A stretch of 64,000 bases of DNA from Lithodes maja. Taxonomy: Eukaryota > Arthropoda > Malacostraca > Decapoda > Lithodidae. The translations under genes were made by a program, and so were the position numbers. The stretch lies in contig JBAKBP010004424.1 in the NCBI GenBank assembly GCA_037953745.1, forward strand, positions 1-64,000, written 5' to 3'. Shown piece by piece: positions 12,301 to 22,712 of this stretch. Positions within the stretch are counted from its first letter, which is position 1. Every line of letters starts with the position of its first letter. The notes beneath the pieces were generated by a model, which made no database searches, was not told the origin of the DNA, and saw nothing but the letters and a program-made list of their open reading frames with translations.

Positions 12301-14458
12301 GGCCAGAGTCAACTCCCGTGTTTATTATAGGTCCAAGTACCGAATCACCGAGAAGTGCAGCAGAATCAATGTCCCTTTTCCTGCCCTTAGCAACCTTCTC
12401 CTGATCCTTCCTCCACTGTCCCCGAGGTTGAGTGCTAGGCTGTGCAGGAGCCGCAGAGCGAGATCGGGTTACCACACAGGCCATCTCATCCTGTTGGCAC
12501 CTCCCAACCCATTCCCGATTCTCACCATCCACGTCGGCCGCCCTCTCGGCAACGACTAAGGGTGGAGTCCCGGAAGTGGGCACCGCAAAGTCGTTGCCGA
12601 GAAGAAGGTCGACGCCCTCAACTGGCAAACACTCAACGATCCCTACATCCAGCTCCCTGCACACCTCTCCCACTCTCAACTCCAACCTCACAAGTGGGTA
12701 TGACCTCGTAGCATTTATACCCTGCACCACAACAACTCTGGCCGCATTTATCGGTTTCCCTGTGAAGTTCCTCAACAAAGTTTGCGAAGCCCCCGTATCC
12801 CTCAGCAAGTCAACCCTCCGTAGTTCACTCCCCCAGCTCACAAACCCGTGTCCCCGATGGCTACAGAAAGTGTCCCGGACAGGTGTCGAGCCTTCCATAC
12901 GCTTCTTTACCGCGTGTGCCTCAGCTGCTGACAACCTACCCCGGGCAGTTGCTGCAGCCTTCAGAGACACACCGATACTGTGAACCAATGACACCGGCTT
13001 AGCGGGAGTGTTACTAGGGCACTCACGTGAATAATGGCCTAGCTTCTGACATTTGTAACATTTCACATCCCCAATGGGCTTCTTCCCTTGTGCGGGCGAA
13101 GAAGGGGCCTGACCTTTAGTAAACGGGAGAGGCTTGTGTTTGTAGGTGTTATTAGGTGCAATGCATTTAGTGTGGTTATGTGTGTCATAGGATTTGTTAT
13201 TATCGAAAACTCTGGTGGGTGGGGTATAGCGCCCCTTCTGCCCTGACTCAGCCCTCTGAGCGGCACCGCAACCAGGAATCAATGATAATCTGAAGTCTGC
13301 CATCTTGGCAGCCTCCTCTACTGTCTTGGGACATTTTTCCTTAATGTTCAGCGTTAGATCGGTTCCAGTACATTTGTAAAACTGTTCCAGATAGAAAAGT
13401 TGCTTAATTTCCTCAGCCGACTCTGCGTGCTCGGACCGAAACCAGTTATTACATGCATCTGTTAAGTCCCGTGCGTGCTCCATAAAACTGACGTCGCTCT
13501 TCTTATTCACGCCACGGAACTTCAATCTATAAGTTTCGGGTTGCAGTTCGTAGGCCCGGAACACAGCCTCCTTCACCAGTCCATACACTACACTCTCGTC
13601 CAGTGACAGTGCATCGTAGGCTTTCAACCCCTTACCCACTAGACGTGATGAAACTAATGCTGCCCATTTAACCTCCGGCCAGTCATACTCACGACACTTC
13701 TTTTCGAAACGAGCAAAAAACTCAGTCACTGCTGTCTCATCAAATGCGGGTACTAACTTAATTAAATGCGAAAGTGAGTCTGTAACCCGGTGCCCACCAC
13801 CGAGATGACGCCCCGTGGTCTCTACTCTAGCCTTCTCGACATCCATTTCAGCCTGGTACCTGGTTGCATCCTGATTGGCTTGGATTCTAGCAACCTCTAT
13901 GCGTTCTATACTAGCCTGTTGTATCTGAGTCTCCTGCAGCTTAAACTTAGCTAGTTCTAGCTGAAATAACATCTCAGGAGACAGGCCTGGGGGGGGAGAG
14001 CACAAAATGGGGGATCCACACCGAGACGTGTTTACGGGTAAGCCAGCTTGCCATTGAGAACCCTCCTGCTGCATCGTGCTAAGACTCGCTGGCTGAGGGC
14101 CCAGCTCAGGGGTAGAGTGGAATGGAGGCTTGGAGGGAACCCCCCAAGACCCCACTCCACCCACCGCCCCATCGCCATCACCCAACAAGCATGCCACCAA
14201 ATTCTTCTTGGGCCAACTGTCAGGACAGTCCCGCCCCAAAACCGTGGCTAAACAGCGAAGACCGTAACAATCAATAGCCTGCAGGCGCTGTTCGGTCAAA
14301 GGTGTCTGCAAAAATGCCCGGGCATCCCTCTCTCCACTTATAACACTCCCCTCCCTAAACATCTGTTGTACTTGCTGGTTACTAGGCTGTACCGTGTTAT
14401 CCTCCCCCGTAAATGATGAGTCATTAGACATAGTGCTGGTTATACAATTGCTGTTCAT
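9359..14458 (-). CDS. Intact Gmr1-like gag-pol polyprotein (1699 aa)
   Basis: Single frame from ATG 14458 (just after an A/T-rich leader) to stop at 9359. N-terminus about 40-95 looks SAP-like (GLRCLATVLG, KKNLVACLLG). A short coiled coil lies at 165-210. A SCAN-like capsid domain at about 230-395 has PETYRLKFR, LEQF and EEAAKMAD. CCHC knuckle 467-480. Protease DTGA at 554-557. Integrase zinc finger H842/H849/C879/C882 and catalytic D913, D972, E1008 (36-residue D-E spacing). GPY motif about 1146. RT with YLDD at 1429-1432. RNase H with D1578, E1618/E1620, D1647 and D1690. The integrase-before-RT order is copia-like although RT, integrase and GPY are of Ty3/gypsy type; this is the known hallmark of Gmr1-like elements. 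All listed catalytic residues are present. Confidence 0.95.
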   Translation of the reverse strand: MNSNCITSTMSNDSSFTGEDNTVQPSNQQVQQMFREGSVISGERDARAFLQTPLTEQRLQAIDCYGLRCLATVLGRDCPDSWPKKNLVACLLGDGDGAVGGVGSWGVPSKPPFHSTPELGPQPASLSTMQQEGSQWQAGLPVNTSRCGSPILCSPPPGLSPEMLFQLELAKFKLQETQIQQASIERIEVARIQANQDATRYQAEMDVEKARVETTGRHLGGGHRVTDSLSHLIKLVPAFDETAVTEFFARFEKKCREYDWPEVKWAALVSSRLVGKGLKAYDALSLDESVVYGLVKEAVFRAYELQPETYRLKFRGVNKKSDVSFMEHARDLTDACNNWFRSEHAESAEEIKQLFYLEQFYKCTGTDLTLNIKEKCPKTVEEAAKMADFRLSLIPGCGAAQRAESGQKGRYTPPTRVFDNNKSYDTHNHTKCIAPNNTYKHKPLPFTKGQAPSSPAQGKKPIGDVKCYKCQKLGHYSRECPSNTPAKPVSLVHSIGVSLKAAATARGRLSAAEAHAVKKRMEGSTPVRDTFCSHRGHGFVSWGSELRRVDLLRDTGASQTLLRNFTGKPINAARVVVVQGINATRSYPLVRLELRVGEVCRELDVGIVECLPVEGVDLLLGNDFAVPTSGTPPLVVAERAADVDGENREWVGRCQQDEMACVVTRSRSAAPAQPSTQPRGQWRKDQEKVAKGRKRDIDSAALLGDSVLGPIINTGVDSGPDMVCNKAELGKTSREARAVARATKAVEPTSRGNVLLQNHLDALTPRDISEQQLQDASLARYSNGAIELEEDGDAKPGDFFRLNRILYRRFLDPKSKWEGGARVVDQVVVPNKYRESLLCLAHDVPVAGHLGVTKTLAALGRFFWWPGVEADVCAWVAGCATCQTTGKPNQTIPKAPLFPIPVTGPPFSKVVVDLVGPFPPTSSGNKFLLTIMDVATRYPDAYPMRNGSAKAVVKNLLLFCSRCGFPREVQSDQGSNFTSKLFKQTLQLHGICSVVSSAYHPESQGVLERWHSTLKSMLRCYCAEHDTDWDLGLPYVLFAAREVPGESLGFSPNQLVFGHNVRGPLSMVKEIWEGEEKPGSVLKYILESRERLIGCMAAAGNNLVNAQAVMKHQYDAKVKLREFSVGQEVMLLLPLPGHPLSAKFIGPYVVAKKLSDLDYLVATPDRRKKHQLCHVNLMKEYVRRPSEPLTVPVLACSGQGGEGGGDSHAAEEDSWDCVISAEQWAGNTEQEARQAVSHLPEHQGAAVLGLFRSYPSVFAEHPGLTTQVTHDVDVGDNVPFKSVPYRVPPVKLPALREELKYMVERGMITEGYVKWTSPVTLQPKPDGKVRFCIDFRRLNGLTTTNPYPLPRVDDSVDKIGNAKYLTKIDLVKGYWQVPLSDRAKQVCGFVVDGKTYQCNVMPYGLKNVPATFQNLMNDICDEIPNCTVYLDDVIVYDDNFENHLRHLETLFGKLHDAGLVVNLRKCEFVKATVQYLGFVVGLGRVCPPLSKIRAINMFPRPTTKRQVMRFLGMIGYYRRFIRGYSTVLAPLTDLLSKSVKFCWAAECQRAFDLVKHLLCTHPILRAPDFSRSFQLATDASGVGAGAVLLQTDSEGLEHPVSFFSRKFNSAQRNYSTIEKELLAIVLSLKHFEVYVPAYGPVVTIYTDHHPLKFLNQFHNRNMRLTRWSLMLQEYNLNIQHIAGSENVIADCLSRVDDPG

Positions 14459-14701
14459 AAAAAAAAAGAAGTGCTTATTACTAATTGCAGTCTCGACTCA
14501 CAAAATGTTAAAGATGCTTGAATGACTCTACTCTAGACACCCCCAACGAAACAATCTGCAAGTCCACCAATACAATAATGACACAATAAAAATTCCTCCA
14601 ATATGCAAGAAAATTCTAGCCAGCTCTACTAGGTAGCATAGAATAGTTCTCCAAAAAACATGTGATAGGATACTACTGAATCTTGTGCAAGGTCGCCATT
14701 T

Positions 14702-16524
14702 TGTTACGGCTGGATCGGCAATACATATTCGGGATTCTTGATCGTAGGACAGAAATGGCTTATGTGACAACGACACGCTCGATTCCAGTCCCAAATACTA
14801 TATGCTCCAGACAACAAAAGCACCAACGCCCTACAGAGTTATCGTCTATGGTAACGAGGTACCTTAACTCGGCGAAAGTGTACAACAGGGGTAGGCTATG
14901 AGGCTAAACTCCCTCAGACATTTATAGGTTACGTTATTACTAAAGAAATGCAATACTCAAGAAACTACGTTAATATTAAGCCTCTAATAATGTAGAATAG
15001 AAGCAGGCTAAAGGTATGACAGTGAAATGCTAAATGACAAATGTACACGCCTACTTGAAAGCGCGTGCACTAGAATAACTGTCCCCTACTAACATGCACT
15101 AGCATGTAGCATACAAGATGTTCATGATCCAGTAGATACCTAATAATACACATGGAAGGAACATAAATAGTAGTCACTGATTATAATAATGAATCTATAC
15201 TTGGAATAACTAAAAGGTTGCAGGCAACAGTACTGCGCCGGTAGCCTACTACCGCATAGGCTACTTCGCTTCTCTCACTCTGTCTCCCCTCTGAGTCCGT
15301 ATGCGCCCTACGCAATAGAACTCCGGAAACAGTAGCAAAACGACAGTGCAGTTAATTGATACATGAAAGTATTAATAGTGTTGTCTTGTGTGTGAGTAAT
15401 GTGTATTGTAAAGTGTTATATACATAAACTTAAAGAGAGCTGCAATGCATAGTAAAATAAAGATATCACCCACTCATCATCCCCATGTGTTCTAGCTAGC
15501 AGGCCAAGTCACAGGAACAACGAGTCCCAGCACCGAAAGCGAGAACCCAGGAAAAGACTGCAGAGAACACAAGGACAGATAAATTACGTTACTCTACTAT
15601 ACCGGCACTACGAGCGAGCTGTAGTCTCTGGTACTGCACTCGCTCCCGGCTCGGTAGGCAAATCAAGGCTAAGTCCTCGCCCCTCTACAGACAACTCCTG
15701 GGCATGGTCGGGCTCTTACACATGGCACTAGTCTAGTCACAAATTGGATGATGAGCTGGGCATATAACTCGTGAACATGTAGAACGTTCACCAACTATCC
15801 TCATCAAGAAGATCCCTGTTCACATTAACCCCTTAAATCTAATACATGTAAATATATGCTTGTCCTAAGAGTAATACGAGAGGTGAGTGCTGAAACTCCT
15901 TTAGGACCTCAAGGGAAGGTTATGCATTTAAATAGAGAGAAGAATGAAATGAGAGTAATGTCGTCAGAGAGAAAGAGTGCAACCGTGAGAAATTGGGAGA
16001 GAGGGCAAGGGATGTTAGAATCTCAAAGGTTCTAGGCAACCTGATCATGGAACACACAGCGAGCCTCCAGGCAATGTGCAGTACGACAACATGGGCAACC
16101 CAGGCAGCATATGCAGGCGGCAATGGACTACCAACCCTGTCGCACCTAGCTATAAGCGCAGGGCTGCCAACCGGTCCATACGTCTGGCAACCACCCCCCG
16201 GCAGCGCGGCGCATTGCTACCCTCTCGCTCTGAAGTCTAACTCACTCTCTCTCTCTGAATTCCTATTGTCTTATCTATCAACTTCTCTATTGATACTACA
16301 TATTAAATGGAATGTCTCGACATGGCTTAAAACAAAACCCACCACTGGTTAGCACATGACGAGACCTTTGCAGAGATACAAAGAACATAGTTATACGTTG
16401 TCACACTCAATATAAGCAGCCAGCACGGCACAGCGGCACAGCGGCACCGCGGCACCGCACCGCGGCGGCACAGTGGAGTACCAAGGAGTACAATCAGGTT
16501 AAGTTGCCACGCACTGGGTGCGTC

Positions 16525-16527
<3 letters not shown>
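14702..16527 (-). repeat. 5' LTR of copy B
   Basis: LTR with ends matching the middle LTR (complement of TGTGACGCA at 16527, of GTAACA at 14702). The TA repeat begins immediately outside it. Confidence 0.92.

Positions 16528-16571
<44 letters not shown>
16528..16571. repeat. (TA)n microsatellite
   Basis: About 22 alternating TA units directly abutting the outer LTR end of copy B; the tandem retrotransposon probably landed in or next to this tract. Confidence 0.95.
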
Positions 16572-16573
<2 letters not shown>

Positions 16574-16686
16574 TTGCGATTACCCTGTATGCATTTGAAT
16601 GGCCTAGCCCTATTTTGAACTTTGATTACCCCCACGCCCCCCCCCCCTAGCATTGTCAAACGCCCCCCAGGTTAAGAACCACTGGT

Positions 16687-16950
16687 TTAAGGGGAGATGG
16701 CCGTATTAATTTGCTTATTGTTTTATCTTATTATTATTTTTTTAGTTTCCTCCCTAGACCTCCACCAAACTGTAGAAAACACCCATTAGACCCCACTTCA
16801 AGAATAATTTGGACATTTTTCGGCAGAAAAATGTTCCGGACGAAGGCCGGTTACTCTTAAAATTACAGGCGCGCTATCGCTCGCCAGGAAAAGACGACAC
16901 CTATATGGCACGAAGGGTCTTAATATTGACAAAGAACTGCCCCTCAAAGT
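16687..16950 (+). repeat. Dispersed TTAAGGGG-ended repeat (family I), truncated
   Basis: Begins TTAAGGGGAGATGG and contains the family hallmarks: TAGTTTCCTCCCTAGACCTCC, a hairpin GGACGAAGGCC-like motif, and ATTACAGGCGCGCTATCGCTCGCCAGG. Other copies are at about 26246, 29510, 34573, 48230 and 50465. The 16572-16686 stretch before it holds C-runs and nothing recognisable. The copy is lost shortly before the next LTR at 16979. Confidence 0.7.
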
Positions 16951-16978
16951 CTATACAAAACACACCATAAATAGAATG

Positions 16979-18837
16979 TGTGACGCATGTCGAGTATGAG
17001 CATGCTGTACAGAACGCCCAGTCAGGCCCCACTCTCGCTAGGATCGTCAGGGCAGGAACTTTGGCTGTAGTCTGTGTAGAGTTTCCTAACTTAGTTTATG
17101 TGAGCCGTTGTACTATAAGTATTATAAATATGTATTTTGTTTTCATCTGAGTCAACGAGTTCTATTTTATATCATTAGTTATAAGTATTGTGTGTGGGAC
17201 TTATATGTAATGATGAGAGGAGAGAGAGAGAGATATTACGTAACGGGGATCAGTGAGTGCGCCACGCGGGCCGGTAGGCCTAATTCCCTCCTCCCTCCTC
17301 CCTTCCTCCCTCTCAGCGCGTGGGAAATCCTTTGTCGATCCCAGATTGAGAGAGAATATGACGTCATGATTGCCAGTGGGCGGTCCTTAAGTAGTTTGAG
17401 ATATGCCGCTAGAGGGCCGAGTATAAAAAGAGAGGTTCTTGCCACCATTCTTCAGAACTCATCAGGCAAAGCGACTTCTCATATCCCTTGCAACTATCCA
17501 TATTCTTCCGACTGATGTGAACTTTCAACTCTACTCTCTGAACAGCCTATCTTCTTCTCTTCTCGTCCCTGTTTAACCTCCATGACCCCTTTGGTGCAGA
17601 TTTAGTCAGCCAAAGTATTATCGCTTGAGTTCTCACGAGATAAGTGCCTGTTAGATAGCCTATTTTTGGAAGGGTTAACTAGAATAGGATTGATTGATGT
17701 TTGTTGCACTCGTATATGCATTTCCCTGTGTGCGATTATTCATGTTCCTGTTTTCTGCTGGTTTAGGCAATGCTAGACTGGGATAGGGTTTCTGAGTTGT
17801 GATTTCCTATGAGTACTAGGTTGCGGTTGAACCAGTACAATTGCAACGGAGACGTGGAACGCCTAGGTGGTCTTTCTGACTGTATACCGTGGGAGTTTAG
17901 CACTGTGTTGCGAGTGAGGGCTTTTGCCTATGCCACCCAACACTGTGTTATCTCATTTGCTTGACTTTGAGAGGATCGCCAGGAGAGAACCAGATACTAG
18001 TGATCTGGATCTCTCAAGAGAGCATCCCGTCAATTACCGTAATTTGGCCGCACAGTCTTAAGGACCTCGCTAGGCTACGAGCCGCTTGCTCAGCCATTGT
18101 CTCTTAACCTTAGATATCCCAGCTAGACTTTGCTCGACCAGCAGATACAGCATAGTATTGAAGCTTCTCCTTATGTATATTATTGTTTAAGCACTATTGA
18201 TTTCATGTGTGGCACGCTTAGCTACTTCAGAGATTAGTGGCCCACGAGCACAATCTTAGTAGGCTATTGCCAGTGCATTGTCGGAGTACTTCTTCTTAAT
18301 GTTTGCCATATCCTATTGCTTATTCTTATAATTCTTCTTATGTCAATTTAAAGCCTTTAATTACCAGTGAGTTATTCATTAAATTGCTGTTCAAAATCCG
18401 ATACTTACTTCTTATGAGTATTCGAGAAGCATCTAACTTATCAGAAGATTCCTTGCTTGATGCTCGAGGACTATTGTTTAACGTAACGTAATAGTGCCGA
18501 TCCGAAGTAGAGGGTGGAGGACTTCTTAAGTTCTTAGTTCAAGGGTGGATTACTTCGGCTTCGGCCAACACTATTCTTTAGTGTTGTAGTACTTTCTTCT
18601 TTGTTTGATTGTTGACCAGACTAGATAACTCCCGTCTTGTTATTAGTCTGTTGTGTGAAACGCTAGTACCGAGTTCTTGTATACCCCGTTATAGCAGATA
18701 GAACTCTGGAGGGTAGTGGCGTTTTTTGTTCGGCTGGCAGTACTCTGGGGTTGGGATCGTGTGTTTCCGTTGTGGCAGCGAGCCATACTCGAGTCCTGTG
18801 TAAGAGCCCTAGTGTACCCGAGTGCCCGGTCGTAACA
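16979..18837 (+). repeat. 5' LTR of element E
   Basis: 1859 bp, TG...CA ends. Contains a strong core promoter (TATAAAAAG at 17422 with an initiator-like TTCAGAA about 30 bp downstream) and no long reading frame that looks coding. Confidence 0.94.
17422..17456 (+). promoter_or_regulatory. LTR core promoter: TATA box plus initiator
   Basis: TATAAAAAG at 17422-17430, then a TTCAGAA initiator-like site with the A near 17454, at the usual 28-32 bp spacing. The same arrangement is preserved in the 3' LTR at 23642-23676. RNA of the element probably starts here. Confidence 0.6.
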
Positions 18838-18839
18838 AA

Positions 18840-18851
18840 TGGCGACCTTGC
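18840..18851 (+). other. Primer-binding site of element E
   Basis: TGGCGACCTTGC two bases after the 5' LTR end, the standard position for minus-strand priming by a tRNA ending in CCA. The tandem and right-hand Gmr1-like copies have the same TGGCGACCTTGC. The priming tRNA cannot be named from the sequence alone. Confidence 0.75.
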
Positions 18852-19050
18852 TTAGGATTTTGTGAACAGTATAATTTTTTGCAGAGTTGTACAACATTTG
18901 TTTGTTCGTACTTTAGCGTACATATTGAAGAATATTTTTTTTTGTAAGGCAATTAGGAGAGCATTTAAGAGACTCCAGTTAATTTAGTAATTAGTGCTTA
19001 CATAAGGGAGTTTAACACTTTTGTCTCGAGAATTTTTTGTGAACTTCAGT

Positions 19051-21859
19051 ATGTCGTGCCCTAGTATTGACGAGGAGCGAGAGATGCCATTTGAGGAGGT
19101 GCCGTTAGTAACTAGTGAGGAGGATGCTAGACTTTTTGTGAGTAAGCAGTACCATGTGACGGAGGAGAGGCTGACTGGGGTGAATGTTTATGGCTTGCAC
19201 CTGATAGCCAAGGTTTTGGGCAGATCCAATGTAGGAGGGATGTCCAAGGGGGAGCTGATTTCCTGGGTGTTGCGTGGGCGACATGGGGTTTCGGAGGAGA
19301 GGGCGTTTGGGGGGGTTCCTCCCCAGATCCCCTCTCACTCGACTCCCACAGTGCCGTCCACTCAGTTGCCGGAGGTTAGCACTCTCCCACAGAGGGATGA
19401 GAATTGGAAGATTGGAGTGCCCTCGGGCGGTGCGTATGGTGGTTCCCCAGTTCTTGCCCCCCCCTCCTTCAGTAGTGGCAGCTCCCTCTTCCTGCCTGTC
19501 TCCAGATATGATATTTAGACTTGAGCTTGCTAAAATTGAGAATGAGACTAGGAAGCATGAGATTGAGGCTGAGTCTAGGAAGCAGGAGAAGGAGATTGAG
19601 GCTGAGGTTAGGAGGCACGAGGCTGAGCTTAGGTACGACTCCGAGAAATATTGTGCTCAAATAGATTTAGATAAGACTCGTGCAGAGTCGACAGGGACTC
19701 GGATGGGCCGTGAGGGCCAAGTAAGAGAACAGTCCTTGTCCCACTTAGTCAAATTGGTGCCGGCATTTAGTGAAACTGAAGTCACAGAATTTTTTAATCG
19801 TTTTGAGAAGAAGTGTAGGGAGCATAATTGGCCTGAAGAGAAGTGGGCAGCTCTAGTCTCCTCAAGACTTACGGGTAAGGGTCTGAAGGCTTATGATGCA
19901 CTGCCTTTAGAGTCTTGCATTGACTACCCAGTATTGAAGAGAGCTGTCCTACGGGCATACGAGTTGCAACCAGAAACATATCGATTGAAGTTTCGGGGTG
20001 TTACAAAGACTAGGGAGGCGACCTTTCTTGAACATGCCCGGGACTTAAAAGATGCACTTACAAACTGGACACGTTCTGAGAAAGCTGAGACGGCCGAACA
20101 GTTGACTGAGCTGTTTCTGCTCGAGCAGTTTTATAAGTGTACTGGTGCAGATATGACTTTAACTATTAAAGAAAAGAACCCTAAAACTCTACAGGAGGCA
20201 GCTGAGATGGCTGACCTCCGGCTATCACTAATTCGTGGGTGCGGGTCTGCCCAGCGTAGTGAGGCAGGTAACAAGGGGCGTGATGCCCCACCCCCTCGAG
20301 TTAGTGATATACCTTATGCAAACAAGTACAAGAGCTATGATACCAAGACTAGCACCGTCCCATTTAAGAAGGGGCCGGGCCCTTCCCAGTACCAAGGGAA
20401 GCCCAGAGGGGAGTTGGAGTGTTATCATTGTCATGAAAAGGGGCACTTTGCAAGAGTCTGTCCTAGCAAACCACCTACAGCAGCTGTGTCTTTGGCCTGC
20501 AACATTGGTGTGTCTCCGAAGTTTTCTGAGTTTGCCCGGGGCAGTTCGTCAGAGACTGAGGCACAGCCAATGCAGAAGCACCTGGGAGGCTCGAACCCTG
20601 CTCAGGATGTTTTTTGCGACCATAGAGGACGGGGTTGCGTGATGTGGGCGGGGCGCAAGCATGGAGTAGAGGTCTTGCGTGATACAGGTGCTTCCCAGAC
20701 TCTGATGAATAACTTGACTGGCTACCCTATAAATGTGGCTCGGGTGGTAGTGGTGCAGGGTATTAATGCAACTCGGTCATACCCGCTGGTGCGGTTTGAA
20801 TTGGAGGTGGATGGTGTGACACGTGAATTGGATGTCGGGATTGTGGAGAAACTGCCAGTGGAGGGCGTCGACCTTCTTCTCGGCAACGACTTTGCAATGC
20901 CCGCTTCTGAGGTTCTACCCTTAGTCGTTGCCGAGAGGACGGCCGACGTGAGTAGGGAAGAGCAAGAGTGTGTCGAGCGGTGCCAGACACAACCCATGGC
21001 GTGTGTTGTCACCCGAGCTCGGGCAGCTAAAGTGTCACAGCCTAGTCCTCCGTCTTCAGACCAGCAGAGGAACGATCAACAGGAGGAGGCTAAAGCTGGA
21101 GTTGGTTTTAAGAGTTTTGACTCGGCGGCTCTCCTGGGTGATTCAGTATTGGCACCTATGTTAGAGTCTGGAGAGGCCCCAGGACCTGTCACAGCTAGTG
21201 AGGAGGTAGGGCCGGAAGAGACTCCGGGGCAGCAACGTTGCACACGGAGAGAAGAAAGGGTTGCTCAGTTTGATATTGGGGAAGGACTTGGGTTGCTTCG
21301 GAAGCATCTAGACAAGTTGGTTCCCTCAGATATTTGTAAACTGCAGTTGGAGGATCCGGAAGTTCAGAAGTGTGGTAATGGTGCTGTCGAGATTAAACAC
21401 GAGGACGGGGAAGCATGTCATGTGAACCTGTTGGAGGAGTTTGTGAGGCAACCACCTGAGCAGCCTACTGTCCCTGCGTTGGTCTGCCGCGGCCAAGGTG
21501 GAGAAGGAGAGGGGGGTAGTAGGGCACAGGTGGAGGAGAGAAGGGATTGTCATGTCTCGGCGGAACAGTGGGCGGGGGACACGAGTCTGGTGGCTGTGGA
21601 AGCGCTAGAGCACCTGCCTGAGCAGCAGTGTGCAGCACTCCAGCACCAGCTCGGTTCCTACCCCACTGGTCGTGCCGAGCCCCTGAGTCTCACAACTCGG
21701 GCGGTGCAAGATGTTCCACGGGCAGGTCACGTGAATGTTGAAAGACCGTTAGCCTCGTTGTTTCGGTGGTTCAAGGTGGGCGACGAGGCTTTGGCATGGT
21801 TGCCAGGTCAGGGTCGACCCATGGCTGCCAAGGGTGGTGGTCAAAAAGGAGGACATTGA
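19051..21859 (+). pseudogene. gag-protease frame of element E, frameshifted, integrase deleted
   Basis: Starts at ATG 19051 (MSCPSIDEERE). The first frame stops at 19518; the homologous frame continues in the next phase to 21859. The break sits in a run of eight Cs at 19457-19464. Visible domains: SAP-like N-terminus, a Glu/Arg-rich coiled coil at about 19530-19640, a SCAN-like capsid (PETYRLKFR, LEQF), CCHC knuckle at 20420-20461, protease DTGA at 20681. After the protease the sequence jumps from the NGAVEI segment straight to CHVNLLEEFV, so the integrase core is gone. Near 21710-21830 short blocks resembling the integrase zinc-finger lead (VPRAGHVNVERPLASL) and the pre-GPY region (VGDEALAWLPGQG) reappear out of order. 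Gag and protease may still be expressed if the C-run shift is bypassed. Confidence 0.85.
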
Positions 21860-22712
21860 GCAGATTGGTAAGGTCGGCTGTGGTATCGCAGTGCCCGGTC
21901 GTCGCATAGCCTCCCAATGCTGCTCTAGTCTAATGCAACAGCCCTACCATAGACCGACTGTATCTGGCCATGTCGCTGAAAGCGGTGATGCTGCGCAGGC
22001 AGATGTCGTCACAAGGAATGCGGGGGTGCGCATGTACGGGATCGGCGGGGAAACCTTAGCAATAATGAACTATGGGAGTGACTGCACAGGTGGTACTGAT
22101 TGTCCCTCTCATGACCTGGCTGTTCTAGGGACGAAGGTGGAGAAGGAGGGAGACTACAGGTTAGAAGCTGCGGTCTCGGCTGGGTTGTGGGAGGGCACTA
22201 GGCATGTTGTTCGTGGAGATAGTGCAAGGCTCAGTTTAATTCCCTACCGTATAAATCCTGCTCGACAGCCTATGGTGCAAGCAGAGCTGGATTACGTGTG
22301 GACGAAGGGTCTGAGGGATAAGGAATGTCGTGAGTGGTCGTTGCTTGTAACTTTGTCCGAGCGTGCTAAAGAGGTATGTGGTTTTGTTGTGGACGGGAGT
22401 ACCTACCAGTGCAATGTTGTGCCTGACGGACTTAAGAATGCACCAGCAACGTGTCAGAGCCTGATGAATGAAAGTGAAAAGGACAATGATGCGCTGGGGC
22501 ATTTCGAGATCTATGTTCCAGCCTATGGTCCGGTCGGTGTAGTTTACCCAGATCATTACCCTCTCGAGATCTTGGACCAGTTTCACAATCGGAATATGAG
22601 GCTGACCAGGTGGTCACTAAGGTTATTGGTATATAACCTGGACATAAGCCATATTGCCGGTTGTGACAACGAGGTTGCATGTGGTCGTTCAGGGGTATAT
22701 GATCCTGGGTAG
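21834..22712 (+). pseudogene. RT/RNase H remnant of element E
   Basis: A 292-codon open frame overlapping the end of the gag-protease frame. Its second half matches pieces of the copy B RT: the PYRINPARQPMVQAEL region, SERAKEVCGFVVDGSTYQCN, then LKNAPATCQSLMNE, after which it jumps directly to the end of RNase H (HFEIYVPAYGPVG, FHNRNMRLTRW, VYDPG). The YxDD catalytic motif and most RNase H acidic residues are absent, so no polymerase activity is possible. The first third (21834-22130) is not recognisable. The frame has stayed open despite loss of function, consistent with recent origin. Confidence 0.8.

Larger units (their letters stand above)
7251..16527 (-). mobile_element. Gmr1-like Ty3/gypsy LTR retrotransposon, copy B (complete)
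   Basis: Complete minus-strand element: 5' LTR 14702-16527 (1826 bp), internal region 9078-14701, 3' LTR 7251-9077 (1827 bp, shared with copy A). Primer-binding site TGGCGACC lies three bases inside the 5' LTR. The polypurine tract is a run of Gs next to the 3' LTR. One uninterrupted gag-pol frame is present, so this copy may be autonomous. The LTRs differ at only a few positions, which implies a young insertion or recent duplication. The right flank is a TA microsatellite, and a target duplication cannot be tested because the left end of the tandem is off the window. Confidence 0.94.

Noticed and set aside
17108..17515. 135-residue frame in the LTR of element E (also 23412-23735)
   Set aside because: It crosses the TATA box and transcription start region and is duplicated only because it lies in the LTR.
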